64,000 bases of DNA, from NCBI RefSeq assembly GCF_013201075.1, contig NZ_CP053708.1, positions 4,407,501-4,471,500 of the forward strand. Direction: 5' to 3'. Each line of letters starts with the position of its first letter. The stretch's first letter is position 1. Both the position numbers and the translations under genes were made by a program. The stretch comes from Lichenicola cladoniae. Its GTDB lineage: Bacteria; Pseudomonadota; Alphaproteobacteria; Acetobacterales; Acetobacteraceae. Shown here piece after piece: positions 32,988 to 45,513 of the stretch. Below the pieces are notes generated by a model that saw only the letters and a program-made list of their open reading frames with translations, searched no databases and had not been told where the DNA came from.

Positions 32988-34163
32988 TCAATGCGCCAGG
33001 ACGAGCGTGTTCATGTCGTCCTCTACATAATAGAAGCCGTCGCCTTTTGGAGTGACCGCCAGCCCGAACAGGTCGCCGCTACCGGGAGGCTGCTGTGCCT
33101 TGTCGACATCGACCCACTGGGCACCGACCTGCCTGCGCCCGACCGGATCGATCTCGACCACCTGCCCGTTGAGCCCGTTGGCTACCAGCAGGTTGCCGTT
33201 GGGCACGTTGACAAGCGCCAGCGGCCGCTTGAGCAGCCCATCCCTGGTGATCTCGGTGCCGGTTCCGGCACTGTCGGTCCGGGTCAGCGCATCGGGAATG
33301 CTGACGATCCGGTTGCCGATCGCGTCCGACACGTAGATCGAGCCCTTGGCACCGAGGGCGATCCCGGTCGGCCCGATGATGAACACGCTCTTGTCCGCCG
33401 CCTCGCCGAACCCGTCCGCCACCACCGTCATTGCGGTGACATGCGGCTTGCCGCCGTCGGGGATCTGCAGCTCGACCCGCACCACTGTCGCCTTGCTCAC
33501 GATCGGGGCCGCGCCGGCCGGCGGCGCGCCGACACCGAAGCCGGCATTGCTGACGAACAGGGTGGCACTGGTGCCCTTGTCGATGACCGCCATGTTGCCC
33601 CATGGCCCGTTGATCTTCGGGCTGGTCCAGACGTCGGCGAGCTTTCCATCGGCATCGAACAGGAGCAGGCAACCGTCGCCCTTGGTGGCGGTGGTACCGT
33701 CGGTGCTCGGCAGGCTGCCGATGATCACCCAGCCGCTTTTCAGCACGGCAAGGGCAGTGGTCAGGCCGACCCCACCCGGGCACTTGTCGAGCTTCTGAGG
33801 TACCGAGGCGAACAACGAGATCGCCTGCGTGGCGGGATCGACCTGCACGATGGTGGTGCCGAGACCCTGCAGGTTGCCGGCATTGTTGAAATTCCCGACC
33901 AGCACCTGGTCCTTGACCAGGCGCCCCTTGCTGACCGGCGAGACGAACACCGCATAGGGGTTCTGGTCACCGTTCGCCGGTACGGTCGAGGCGACGGTCG
34001 TGTGATGCTTGAAGCGGGACAGGAACGACGGCGCCTCTGCCGCCATGCCGGGCGTCGTTGAAGCAAGCACGGCCATGCCGATGACGCAGAAGGCAGCTGG
34101 GAACCTGCCGGTCCGCAGTGATGCGGGCAGCCTTGCCGGCACCAGCCGTCGGGAATAGGTCAT
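32988..34163 (-). CDS. Secreted beta-propeller (NHL-like) protein
   Basis: A 391-residue exported protein with a long signal peptide (cleavage near GMAAEAP). The mature part has repeated blade-like segments typical of NHL/SMP-30-type propellers: VLVGNFNNAGNLQGLGTTIV, NMAVIDKGTSATLFVSNAGF, GIALGAKGSIYVSDAIGNRI, ALVNVPNGNLLVANGLNGQV and LFGLAVTPKGDGFYYVEDD. No catalytic motif stands out. It probably binds or scaffolds a partner in the periplasm. It is immediately upstream of the DyP peroxidase on the same strand, suggesting a two-gene unit, and divergent from the OprB porin. Confidence 0.78.
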   Translation of the reverse strand: MTYSRRLVPARLPASLRTGRFPAAFCVIGMAVLASTTPGMAAEAPSFLSRFKHHTTVASTVPANGDQNPYAVFVSPVSKGRLVKDQVLVGNFNNAGNLQGLGTTIVQVDPATQAISLFASVPQKLDKCPGGVGLTTALAVLKSGWVIIGSLPSTDGTTATKGDGCLLLFDADGKLADVWTSPKINGPWGNMAVIDKGTSATLFVSNAGFGVGAPPAGAAPIVSKATVVRVELQIPDGGKPHVTAMTVVADGFGEAADKSVFIIGPTGIALGAKGSIYVSDAIGNRIVSIPDALTRTDSAGTGTEITRDGLLKRPLALVNVPNGNLLVANGLNGQVVEIDPVGRRQVGAQWVDVDKAQQPPGSGDLFGLAVTPKGDGFYYVEDDMNTLVLAH

Positions 34164-34368
34164 CGAAAGCCTCCGTCGGACCGTCTACAAGGCGCGGTCC
34201 GATAATGCAAATCATTTGCAACACGGGGATCTAGAGGTGTAGCTACGGCTGGTCAACTGCTTGCGCTCGGCAACGCCGGCAGCCCGGCTCAAGAAAACCG
34301 GTGACATGGACGATGTCGGGGGTAACGATGGTTCAGGACCCGGCCTGCACTGGCTCGAAACTCTGGTC

Positions 34369-35835
34369 ATGACAGCACGCAGAAACCGGTCCGGCATCGG
34401 CCCTGCCCGAGCTGGCCTTGCCAGCTGCATGCTGCTGGCCGGCGCCGTGTCGACTGCCGATGCGCAGGATACGAGATCCTTGCCCGGAACGCCCGACCAG
34501 CCCGCGAACGATACGGCTGCAACGCCGGCGCCCCCCGGTGCATCGGCGGTCCAGGGTGACCTGATGACCCGGAGTGCATTGCTCGGCGACCCATGGGGCA
34601 TCCGCTCGTCCCTGGCCGCGCGCGGAGTCAGCATCGGCCTCACCGAAACCAGCGAAGTCCTCGGCAACGCGACCGGCGGTTTGCGGACCGGTGCAATCTA
34701 CGAAGGCCTGGCGGCCGCCACGCTCGGGATCGATACCGGAAAGCTGCTTGGACTGACCGGCGGCACCATCAGCGTCAGTTCCTACCAGCTCCACGGACGC
34801 GGCCTCAGCGCCAATAATCTGGACAACCTCAGCACCGTCAGCTCGATCGAGGCCGGCCGGTCGTTTCGGCTGTTCGAGGCCTGGTATGAGCAGTCGCTGT
34901 TCGGCGGTAACGCGACCGTCCGGATCGGCCAGCAGGCGGTCGACCAGGAATTCCTGATCAGCCAGTATGGCACCCTGTTCATCAACTCGCAGTTCGGCTG
35001 GCCGACGCTTCCGGGCATCGATCTGCCTTCCGGCGCCAATGCCTATCCGCTCGGGACGCCGGGCATACGGCTCAAGCTGCAACCGACCGAAGCACTGACT
35101 GCCCTTGTCGCGGCTTATAACGGCAGGCCGGGCGGCGAGGGCAGCGGCGACCCGCAGAAACGAGATGCAGACGGCACCAGTTTCGAGCTCGATGATGGCG
35201 TGTTCGTCGTCGGCGAACTGCAACTGGCGATCAACCAGGGCAAGGACCGGCACGGGCTGCCGGGAACCTACAAGATCGGTGCCTACTACAACTCCAACGC
35301 GTTCGCCGACCAGGAGACGGACAACCACGGACGGTCGCTGGCGGACCCGGACAGCAACGGCAACGCGCTGCTGCATCGCCGGGACTGGGGCATCTACGCG
35401 GTCATGGATCAGCTGCTTTGGCAGCACGGCAGCGGCGCCGATAAGGGCATCGGATTGTTCGGCCGGATCGTCGGCACGCGCGGCGACCGCAACCTCGTCT
35501 CGCTGTATGCGGAGGGCGGCCTGAGCTGGAAGGGCATGCTGCCCAGCCGCCCGGACGACTCCCTGGGCATGGCGGTCGGCTATACGAAAATCAGCGGCCG
35601 GGCACGCCAACTGGACCGCGACACCGCGTTTTTTTCCGGTAGCGCCTATCCGGTGCGGGATGCCGAGACGGTCATTGAGTTGACCTACCAGGCACCGGTC
35701 ACCCCCTGGCTATCGCTGCAGCCCGACGCGCAATACGTCATCCATCCAGGCGGTGGCCTGCCCGATCCAGATGATGCCGGCCGCCGGATCGGCGACGAGG
35801 CGGTGGTCGGGCTGCGTGCGACGATTGCGTTCTAG
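34369..35835 (+). CDS. OprB-family carbohydrate porin
   Basis: An outer-membrane porin of about 488 residues in the OprB (carbohydrate-selective) family. After a signal peptide ending at VSTADAQD, the mature chain begins with the family-like LLGDPWGIRSSLAARGVSIGLT, contains ATLGIDTGKLLGLTGGTI, WYEQSLFGGNATVRIGQQAVDQEFL and closes with a strand ending in phenylalanine (VGLRATIAF), as outer-membrane barrels do. It would admit sugars or polyols. Starts at 34261 or 34306 are also open; I chose the ATG at 34369 because it directly opens a proper signal peptide. It converges with gcvP across a double hairpin. Confidence 0.87.
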   Translation: MTARRNRSGIGPARAGLASCMLLAGAVSTADAQDTRSLPGTPDQPANDTAATPAPPGASAVQGDLMTRSALLGDPWGIRSSLAARGVSIGLTETSEVLGNATGGLRTGAIYEGLAAATLGIDTGKLLGLTGGTISVSSYQLHGRGLSANNLDNLSTVSSIEAGRSFRLFEAWYEQSLFGGNATVRIGQQAVDQEFLISQYGTLFINSQFGWPTLPGIDLPSGANAYPLGTPGIRLKLQPTEALTALVAAYNGRPGGEGSGDPQKRDADGTSFELDDGVFVVGELQLAINQGKDRHGLPGTYKIGAYYNSNAFADQETDNHGRSLADPDSNGNALLHRRDWGIYAVMDQLLWQHGSGADKGIGLFGRIVGTRGDRNLVSLYAEGGLSWKGMLPSRPDDSLGMAVGYTKISGRARQLDRDTAFFSGSAYPVRDAETVIELTYQAPVTPWLSLQPDAQYVIHPGGGLPDPDDAGRRIGDEAVVGLRATIAF

Positions 35836-35853
35836 GATCTAATCACATCGATT

Positions 35854-35893
35854 CTCAAGGCGAGCCTTGAGCGGGTTCAGGGCAGAGCCCTGA
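35854..35893. terminator. Double-hairpin, probable bidirectional terminator (repeat copy 2)
   Basis: Two perfect 7-base stem-loops in tandem: CTCAAGG/CCTTGAG (loop CGAG, 35854-35871) and TCAGGGC/GCCCTGA (loop AGA, 35877-35893). They fill the short gap between the convergent oprB-type and gcvP genes, the classical place for a shared terminator, although no strong T-run follows. The layout parallels the repeat at 27961-28007. Confidence 0.6.
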
Positions 35894-35896
35894 CCT

Positions 35897-38812
<2,916 letters not shown>

Positions 38813-38823
38813 CGCAGACTCAC

Positions 38824-40023
38824 TCAACGCTTGTAGGTTGGAGAGACGAAAGGCATCGGGCAGACCGTCACCGGGACATGGCGGCCGCGCAACTCCGCCA
38901 CCAGGGCGGTTCCGGGCTGGGCCAGTGCTGCCAGCACGTAGCCCATCGCAACCGGCGCCTGCAGGCTTGGTCCGAACGCGCCGGAGCTGACATTGCCGAC
39001 CGGCTCGTCGAGATCGGCCGGCGAGAACAGCTTCGCGCCCGAGCGCAGGGGGGCGCGCCCATCCGGCCGCAGCCCGATCCGGCGCAATTTCGTGCCGTCG
39101 ACGAGCTGGCGCAGGATCAGGTCGGCACCGGGGAAACCGCCAGCCCGGGCACCGCCAAACCGCCGGGATTTCTGGATCGCCCAGTCCAGGGCCGCCTCGA
39201 TCGGCGTCGTGGTAGGATCGAGATCGTTGCCGTACAGGCAAAGGCCCGCCTCGAGCCGCAGGCTGTCGCGAGCGCCCAGGCCGATCGGCAACACGCCCGG
39301 TTGCGACAGCAGCGAACGCACGATCAGGTCCGCCCCATCGGCCGGCATGCCGATCTCGTAGCCATCTTCGCCGGTGTAGCCGGACCGGGAGACGGTGCAG
39401 GCATGGCCCTCGATCATGAGCAGGCGCACGTCCATGAAACGCATGCCGGCCGCATCCGGTGCCAGCGCCGACAAGGCAGCCTCGGCACCCGGGCCCTGCA
39501 GCGCCACCAGCGCGCGGTCGAACCCGGTTTCCACAGAACAGGCGTCGCCGAGGTGATGCCGGAGGTGGGCCAGGTCGGCCAGCTTGCAGCTCGCGTTCAC
39601 GACCAGGAACAGGTGGTCGCCCATGTTGGCGACCATCAGGTCGTCCATGATCCCGCCTGCCTGGTTGGTGAACAGGGCGTAGCGCTGGCGTCCGGCTGCC
39701 AGGGACGCGATATCGGCCGGAACCAGCCGTTCGAGGGCCAGTGCCGCATCGCGCAGCACGCCGGACCGCGCACGCAGGATGATCTGGCCCATGTGCGAAA
39801 CGTCGAACAATCCGCACGAGGCGCGCGTATGCAGGTGCTCGGTCATGATGCCGGTGCTGTACTGCAGCGGCATGCTGTAACCGGCGAACGGCACCATCCG
39901 GGCACCGAGCTCGACATGCAGCGCATTGAGCGGCGTCTGCTGGATCGTCTCGACGGAAGCTTCGTCCGCGACGATGACCTGCTGGATATCCTCTTGCACG
40001 TCCGGCGGCACGGTTCCCGGCAT
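38824..40023 (-). CDS. gcvT: Aminomethyltransferase, T-protein of glycine cleavage
   Basis: A 399-residue T-protein that transfers the methylene group to tetrahydrofolate and releases ammonia. Blocks seen are [48 protein letters not shown] and [13 protein letters not shown], followed by the C-terminal [21 protein letters not shown]. The N-terminal extension of about 30 residues before the first conserved block is slightly long for the family; the ATG at 40023 lies two bases after the glyA stop, fitting translational coupling, and earlier in-frame starts would overlap glyA further. Confidence 0.94.
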   Translation of the reverse strand: MPGTVPPDVQEDIQQVIVADEASVETIQQTPLNALHVELGARMVPFAGYSMPLQYSTGIMTEHLHTRASCGLFDVSHMGQIILRARSGVLRDAALALERLVPADIASLAAGRQRYALFTNQAGGIMDDLMVANMGDHLFLVVNASCKLADLAHLRHHLGDACSVETGFDRALVALQGPGAEAALSALAPDAAGMRFMDVRLLMIEGHACTVSRSGYTGEDGYEIGMPADGADLIVRSLLSQPGVLPIGLGARDSLRLEAGLCLYGNDLDPTTTPIEAALDWAIQKSRRFGGARAGGFPGADLILRQLVDGTKLRRIGLRPDGRAPLRSGAKLFSPADLDEPVGNVSSGAFGPSLQAPVAMGYVLAALAQPGTALVAELRGRHVPVTVCPMPFVSPTYKR

Positions 40024-40025
40024 GA

Positions 40026-41297
40026 TCAGGCTGCTCGATAGAGCGGGAAGCGGGCGCAAAGTGCCTCGACATCATGGCGCGCCGTGGTCTCGGCGTTTCC
40101 ATTATCGTCGGGGTTGGCGACCAGACCGTCCAGCACATCGGCGATCAGCGTCGCCACCTGCAGGAACTCGGCCTCGCGGAAGCCGCGCGTGGTGGCAGCC
40201 GGGGATCCCAGCCGGATGCCGCTGGTCTGCGCCGGCGGGAGCGGGTCGTAGGGGATGCCGTTCTTGTTGCAGGTGAGCCCGGCCCGCTCCAGCGTCGCCT
40301 CGGCGGCCTTGCCGGTCAGGCCGGTGCGGCGCAGGTCGAGCAGGACCAGATGCGTGTCGGTGCCGCCGGTGACCAGATCGTGGCCCCGCGCCATGAGGCC
40401 CTCGCCGAGCGCCTTCGCGTTTGCCACCACCTGCGCCGCGTAATCCTTGAAGTCCGGACGCAGGGCCTCGCCGAACGCGACCGCCTTGGCGGCGATCACA
40501 TGCATCAGTGGACCGCCCTGCATGCCGGGAAATACCGCCGAGTTGAATTTCTTGGCCAGCGCCTCGTCGTTGGTGAGGATCATGCCGCCGCGGGGACCGC
40601 GCAGGGTCTTGTGCGTGGTCGTGGTGGCGACGTGGGCGTGTGGAAACGGGCTCGGATGCACCCCCCCGGCGACCAGGCCGGCGAAATGCGCCATGTCCAC
40701 CATCAGCAGCGCGCCAACCTCGTCGGCGATGGCGCGGAAGCGGGCGAAATCGATCTGACGCGGGATCGCCGAGCCGCCGGCGATGATCAGCTTCGGGCGA
40801 TGCTCGCGCGCCAGCCGGTCCACTTCCTCGTAATCGAGCAGGCCGTCCTGGCGGCGGACGCCATACTGGATCGCCTGGAACCACTTGCCCGACAGGGTCG
40901 GCTTGGCGCCATGCGTCAGGTGGCCGCCGGCATCCAGAGACATGCCGAGAATGACATCGCCCGGCTTCAGCAGCGCGAGCAGGACGGCGGCATTGGCCTG
41001 CGCGCCCGAATGCGGCTGGACGTTGGCAAAGCCGCAGCCGAACAGCCGGGTCGCCCGGTCGATCGCAGCACTCTCCACGACATCCATCTGCGCACAGCCG
41101 CCATAGTAGCGGCGACCCGGATACCCCTCGGCATATTTGTTGGTCAGCACCGACCCCTGGGCCGCCAGCACCGCCGGCGAGACGATGTTCTCGCTGGCGA
41201 TCAACTCGATTCCCTCGTCCTGGCGGCGCATTTCGGCGACCAGCGCATCGGCGATCAACGGGTCATCCGAGAGGACACGGCTGAAGAATTCGGACAT
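40026..41297 (-). CDS. glyA: Serine hydroxymethyltransferase
   Basis: A 423-residue SHMT that interconverts serine and glycine with tetrahydrofolate. Conserved features: [43 protein letters not shown] and the PLP lysine in [15 protein letters not shown]. The ATG at 41297 opens the standard [13 protein letters not shown] start; a TTG six codons earlier is disfavoured because it overlaps the GAGAGGA ribosome-binding site. It is first in a glyA-gcvT-gcvP operon headed by a tandem glycine riboswitch, so the cell couples SHMT and glycine cleavage to free glycine. Confidence 0.96.
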   Translation of the reverse strand: MSEFFSRVLSDDPLIADALVAEMRRQDEGIELIASENIVSPAVLAAQGSVLTNKYAEGYPGRRYYGGCAQMDVVESAAIDRATRLFGCGFANVQPHSGAQANAAVLLALLKPGDVILGMSLDAGGHLTHGAKPTLSGKWFQAIQYGVRRQDGLLDYEEVDRLAREHRPKLIIAGGSAIPRQIDFARFRAIADEVGALLMVDMAHFAGLVAGGVHPSPFPHAHVATTTTHKTLRGPRGGMILTNDEALAKKFNSAVFPGMQGGPLMHVIAAKAVAFGEALRPDFKDYAAQVVANAKALGEGLMARGHDLVTGGTDTHLVLLDLRRTGLTGKAAEATLERAGLTCNKNGIPYDPLPPAQTSGIRLGSPAATTRGFREAEFLQVATLIADVLDGLVANPDDNGNAETTARHDVEALCARFPLYRAA

Positions 41298-41462
41298 CGG
41301 GTCTGGTCCTCTCAATGAACGGAAATGGACAGCGTCGGACCGACAACGCCCGGAACCCGGCTGCGGTCGAACAGACGGAGGCGACCAGGCAGGGCGTGCG
41401 AGGTTCCGGATGGGTAGATGTCTGTGTGAACGATAGTCATGGCGCCCCCATAAGCCGGAATC

Positions 41463-41640
41463 CCCGACCCGTTGCGCCCCTTCTGTCTCTTGTGCCTGAG
41501 ATCGTTATCCCGTCGGCGGACGCCATCCTCGCAAATGCGGGGCGCCTCTTTCCAGAAGTTCTAGCTGAGCGGTCCATTTGCCTGAGAGTTTCCGGGGCGG
41601 TTGCTCCTTCGGCGCCGGCTCTCACCGGTCTCTCCCACGT
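41463..41640 (-). promoter_or_regulatory. Tandem glycine riboswitch
   Basis: On the minus strand two glycine aptamers follow each other. The first (about 41640-41545) contains GGAGAGACCG, GAAGGAGCAACCGCCCCGGA, AACTCTCAGGCAAA and GGACCGC, the gcvT-motif core. The second (about 41540-41463) contains GACGGGATAACGATCTCAGG, GCACAAGAGACAGA and GGGGCG. About 165 bases separate its end from the glyA start, enough for an expression platform. Glycine riboswitches of this kind usually activate glycine-degrading genes when glycine is high. Confidence 0.93.
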
Positions 41641-41648
41641 CAGCGGTT

Positions 41649-41679
41649 TCTAAATCGCAGTGGTCATGCGGAGTGTCAA
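41649..41679 (-). promoter_or_regulatory. Candidate promoter of the glyA-gcvT-gcvP operon
   Basis: A perfect -35 TTGACA (41674-41679, minus strand) is followed by an AT-rich GATTTAGA at -10 distance (17-19 base spacer). The predicted transcription start, about 41640, coincides with the first base of the glycine riboswitch, which supports the call. Confidence 0.55.
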
Positions 41680-41770
41680 CGACAAAGACCACACAATGAG
41701 AGATGGGGACGCTGCAACCTCTTGAAAAGGCTGCACTGGATCGAAAGCCTCGAATCCTCTACGTCGCAGG

Positions 41771-42706
41771 ATGGGCTTCCTGAAAAACCTCGGCCGCGCC
41801 GTTGACCTGACCCGTCTTGCCGACAGGTTGCAGGCGATGGTTCTGCGCGGTGCGATCGCGATGCTGAGGCGTCTCGGACCGGTACGGGCGTCCAACCTCG
41901 GCGGCCGACTGGCCCGCTCCGTCGGACCGCATCTGTCGGTGTCGAAGGTTGCTCACCGGAACCTGGCTCAGGTCTTTCCCGAACTCGCCGCGGTGGATCG
42001 CAAGCGCATCATCCGCGGCGTCTGGGACAACCTGGGCCGCACTACCGCCGAGCTGCCGCACCTCGCCTCGTTCCACCGCACGGCGAGCGGTCCAGGCTGG
42101 GAAATCGCCGGCGAGCGACATGTCGAGGCCCTGATACGGGACGGGACCCAGGCATTGTTTTTTTCCGGCCATTTCGGGAACTGGGAGATGGTGCTTCCGA
42201 TTGCCGGTGCCCTCGGCCTGACCGTGTCCGGGTTCTACCGCGCCGCCTCGAACACGACCGTCGACGCGATCATCCAGTCGATGCGGCAGCAGGCGCTGGG
42301 TTCGGGCATCTCGATGTTCGCCAAGGGTGCTTCCGGTGCCCGCGCCGCATTGTCGCATCTGCAGCGTGGCGGATCGCTCGGCCTGCTGGTCGACCAGAAG
42401 ATGAACGACGGCATCGCTGTCCCATTTTTCGGGCGTGACGCAATGACCGCCCCTGCCCTTGCCCAGTTCGCGCTGCGGTTCAACGCGCCGATCATCCCCG
42501 TGCATGTGGTCCGGATCGGCCCGGCGCGGTTCAGGATGATCTGCGACGAGCCGATGGCCGTGACCTTGACTGGCGACCGCGTCGCCGACATCCACGCGAT
42601 CGCCCGGGCGATGAATGTCCGGCTGGAGGACTGGATCAGGGCGGACCCGTCATCGTGGCTATGGCTGCATCGCCGCTGGCCGAAGACGGAGTCCGCTTCG
42701 GCCTGA
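41771..42706 (+). CDS. LpxL/HtrB-family lipid A-type acyltransferase
   Basis: A 311-residue acyltransferase of the lysophospholipid/lipid A late acyltransferase family. The catalytic H-x4-E motif is in FFSGHFGNWEMVLPIAG (about residue 134), followed by GFYRAASN, a LGLLVDQKMNDGIAVPFFG block and a C-terminal WIRADPSSWLWLHRRWP, typical of HtrB-like proteins. It adds a secondary fatty acid to lipid A precursors at the inner membrane. Its last 71 bases overlap the 3' end of the convergent MFS gene; both frames look genuine to their stops. Confidence 0.88.
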   Translation: MGFLKNLGRAVDLTRLADRLQAMVLRGAIAMLRRLGPVRASNLGGRLARSVGPHLSVSKVAHRNLAQVFPELAAVDRKRIIRGVWDNLGRTTAELPHLASFHRTASGPGWEIAGERHVEALIRDGTQALFFSGHFGNWEMVLPIAGALGLTVSGFYRAASNTTVDAIIQSMRQQALGSGISMFAKGASGARAALSHLQRGGSLGLLVDQKMNDGIAVPFFGRDAMTAPALAQFALRFNAPIIPVHVVRIGPARFRMICDEPMAVTLTGDRVADIHAIARAMNVRLEDWIRADPSSWLWLHRRWPKTESASA

Positions 42707-43889
42707 TTTCGGTCGCCAGCACCGCCAACGCCACCAGCCCGAGTCCTGCTCCGGTCAGCGAGGTGAGGTGCCAGCCGCCATAGGCGTAGGTGGTGGTGGC
42801 GAGCATCGAACCGGCTGCGCCGCATAGGAACACCAGCGTCATATAGACGGCGTTCAGCCGGCCGCGCAGCTCCGGCGCCAGGCTGTAGACCGCGCGCTGG
42901 CTGACGATCTGGTTCCATTGGATGCTCGAATCCAGGACGATCGCAGCCAGCACGAGGCAGGCCAGCGACCCCGACGCAGACGCCCAGCCGGCACCGAGAA
43001 AGCTCAGCATCATCACGACGAGTGCCAGGGCGGTGGAGGTTCGGGTCCAGCCCCGGTCGGCGACCCGGCCGGCGAAAGGAGCCGCCAGAGCACCACCGGC
43101 GCCGGCCAGCGCGAACAACGCGATGCCACGCTGGCCGAGGCCGAACTGGCTGCCGAGCAGCAGCGGCACCGCGGTCCAGAACATGCTGAAACTGGCGAAC
43201 ATCACGCCCTGGTAGGTGGCACGACGACGCAGCACGGGCTCGTGCTTCAGCAGCTGCCCCATCGACATCAGGATCTGGCCGTAATGCAGGCCCGGGCTTG
43301 GCTGGCGCTTCGGCAACAGCCGGCCGAGCAGCACTGCCAACAACACCATCACCACGGCGGCGATCAGGAAGATCGCCCGCCAGCCGAAATGATAGGCGAC
43401 GATGCTGGCGACCGGCCGGGCCAGCATGATCCCGGCGATCAAACCGCCCATGATGTTGCCGATCACCCGGCCACGGATCGGGGCGGGGGCGAGATGGGCG
43501 GCGAACGGAACCAGGATCTGCGGGCCGATCGAGCACAGCCCGACCAGGAACCCGGCGATCAGGAAGGTCGTCACGGAGTCCGACATCACGAGCCCGATCA
43601 GCCCGATCGCCGCGCCGAGCAGCGTGACCTGGATCAGCCGGCGGTTCTCGATCAGGTCTGCCAACGGTACGAGGAGCAGCAGCCCGGCGGCGAAGCCGAG
43701 CTGGATCAGCGTCACGACGAGCCCGGCCGCGGCCCCGGTCAAGTGCAGGGACCTGCTGATCGGCTCGATCAGCGGCTGTACGTAATAGATGTTGCCGACC
43801 ACCGCGCCACAGGCGAGGGCGAAGACGGCCGTCAGTCCCCGACCGATGACAGCGGTCTCCCCGGGGATGTCTTGCGTGGTGTCAGGCAT
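42636..43889 (-). CDS. MFS transporter, sugar/drug exporter type
   Basis: A 417-residue major facilitator with 12 predicted helices. The N-terminal domain opens with GNIYYVQPLIEPISRSLHL, the YVQPLL-type segment of the YgaY/NepI/AraJ-like group, and contains VPLADLIENRRLI between helices 2 and 3. The substrate is unknown. I chose the ATG at 43889 (MPDTTQDIPGE) because helix 1 follows after about 20 residues; 31 additional codons upstream look non-coding. Its end overlaps the acyltransferase gene on the opposite strand. Confidence 0.83.
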   Translation of the reverse strand: MPDTTQDIPGETAVIGRGLTAVFALACGAVVGNIYYVQPLIEPISRSLHLTGAAAGLVVTLIQLGFAAGLLLLVPLADLIENRRLIQVTLLGAAIGLIGLVMSDSVTTFLIAGFLVGLCSIGPQILVPFAAHLAPAPIRGRVIGNIMGGLIAGIMLARPVASIVAYHFGWRAIFLIAAVVMVLLAVLLGRLLPKRQPSPGLHYGQILMSMGQLLKHEPVLRRRATYQGVMFASFSMFWTAVPLLLGSQFGLGQRGIALFALAGAGGALAAPFAGRVADRGWTRTSTALALVVMMLSFLGAGWASASGSLACLVLAAIVLDSSIQWNQIVSQRAVYSLAPELRGRLNAVYMTLVFLCGAAGSMLATTTYAYGGWHLTSLTGAGLGLVALAVLATEIRPKRTPSSASGDAAIATMTGPP

Positions 43890-44018
43890 GGGAGGCTTGT
43901 CGGCTGGATGATCGACTGCACACAAGCTGTTATGACAGGCAGCAGGCCTGCTCGTGCGAGCCTGCCAAGCTTCGAGGGGCACGCCGGATCGGGATGATCG
44001 ACGATGCCCTGACCGACC

Positions 44019-44035
44019 TTCAAGTCAGCCTTGAA
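44019..44035. terminator. Possible weak terminator hairpin downstream of cfa
   Basis: A 6-base stem (TTCAAG/CTTGAA) with a 5-base loop lies in the 182-base gap between the cfa stop codon and the start of the MFS gene. There is no T-run, so termination is only a possibility. Confidence 0.25.
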
Positions 44036-44071
44036 CCGAGCCGGTCCATGAACTGTTCGTGAGCAGCCCGT

Positions 44072-45289
44072 TCAGGCCGGATGCATGTAGCTCCGGGTCA
44101 GTGGAACGGCGGCATGCTGGTGACAGAGCTGGATCTGGAAGTTCAGCTCTGTCTCCCGGCGGAAGGCCAGCTCTGATCCCACCAGATAGAATTCGAACAT
44201 ACGGCAGAACCGCTCGTCGTAGAGCGCCCGGATCCGCTCCCGATTGAGCGCGAACCGCTGCCGCCAGTGGGCGATCGTGCGGGCATAATGCAGCCGCAGC
44301 ACCTCGATATCCGTGGCGATCAGCCCGGACTTCTCAACCCCCGGCATGATCTCGCTGAGGGATGGCGAGTAGCCGCCGGGAAAGATGTATTTCGCCAGCC
44401 AGGCGTTGGTCTCGGCGGGCGGGCCGCTCTGGCCGATGGTGTGCACCAGGGCGACGCCGTCCTGCCTGAGGCCGCGCGCAACGGTATCGAAGAAGCTGCC
44501 GTAATGGTTGATGCCGACATGCTCGAACATGCCGACCGAAACGATCCGGTCATAGACGGCAGTGACGCTGCGATAGTCGCGTAGCTCGAACCGCACCCGG
44601 TCGGCCACCCCCTCGGCGGCGGCACGTGCCTGGGCGGCCACCAGCTGTTCCTGTGAAAGCGTGATGCCGGTCACGCGTGCACCGTGGTCACGGGCCAGGC
44701 TGAGCGCCAACCCACCCCAGCCGCAGCCGATATCGAGTACCTCGAGGTCCGGCCGATTGAGCAGCAGCTTGGTGGCGATGTGGCGCTTCTTGGCAGCCTG
44801 CGCCTGTTCGAGCGTTTCATCCCCGGTCTCGAAATACGCACAGGAATATTGCAGGTCGGTATCGAGCAGCAGAGTGTAGAGGCGTGCGTCCAGATCGTAA
44901 TGGTGGGCGACGTTGCGTTGTGCCTGCCGCGCCGGATTGAACTGCCGCACCCAGCGGCCGGCATAGCGCACATGCCGGCGGGCGCGCAGTATCGGATGAT
45001 TTCCCCCGTGCGCGACGTTCAGCACGAGCAGGTCGAGCAGCTCGTAGAGGGTGCAGCCGATTGGCTCAAGTCTGCCATCCATGTAGGCCTCGCCGACAGC
45101 AAGTGCCGGATCCAGAAGCAGGCCTCGCACGGCGCGGCCGTCATGCAGGGCCAGCCCGGCCATTGGCATGTCGCCGGATCCGTAACGACGAATAGCGCCA
45201 CCGGGCCAGGTCACGTCGAGCGTGCCTTCGCGGATCAGGTGCCTGAACACCATGTCGAGCGCGCGGCGAAGATCGATCGCGGGGCGCAC
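44072..45289 (-). CDS. cfa: Cyclopropane-fatty-acyl-phospholipid synthase family protein
   Basis: A 405-residue SAM-dependent enzyme that adds a methylene bridge to unsaturated acyl chains of membrane phospholipids. Features are the N-terminal substrate domain, NVAHHYDLDARLYTLLLD, LQYSCAYFETGDETLEQAQ, motif I VLDIGCGWGGLALSLA, GITLSQEQL, then SVGMFEHVGINHYGSFF and IFPGGYSPSLSE. The start is taken as the GTG at 45289; an ATG 12 codons later is the alternative. It stands alone, 224 bases from the SDR gene; that gap shows no gene. Confidence 0.93.
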   Translation of the reverse strand: MRPAIDLRRALDMVFRHLIREGTLDVTWPGGAIRRYGSGDMPMAGLALHDGRAVRGLLLDPALAVGEAYMDGRLEPIGCTLYELLDLLVLNVAHGGNHPILRARRHVRYAGRWVRQFNPARQAQRNVAHHYDLDARLYTLLLDTDLQYSCAYFETGDETLEQAQAAKKRHIATKLLLNRPDLEVLDIGCGWGGLALSLARDHGARVTGITLSQEQLVAAQARAAAEGVADRVRFELRDYRSVTAVYDRIVSVGMFEHVGINHYGSFFDTVARGLRQDGVALVHTIGQSGPPAETNAWLAKYIFPGGYSPSLSEIMPGVEKSGLIATDIEVLRLHYARTIAHWRQRFALNRERIRALYDERFCRMFEFYLVGSELAFRRETELNFQIQLCHQHAAVPLTRSYMHPA

Positions 45290-45513
45290 GTGCTACCCCC
45301 CGGACCGGCGCGCACACAAGCCGGTATCGGCCTGCTTCGAGACGGGGCGGGCTTTTGTCACGTGTGGCTCTCGATGCAGGCAGACCAAGGCTGGTCTAGC
45401 CGATCGAGCAGGCCGGCGACCAGCCTAGGGAACAAGCCTCATCCGGAAAGCCGTGCATCCATCGTTCCGGGGAACCCGCCGGGCAGGACGCTACGGGAAG
45501 GCCGTCGGCGTCT

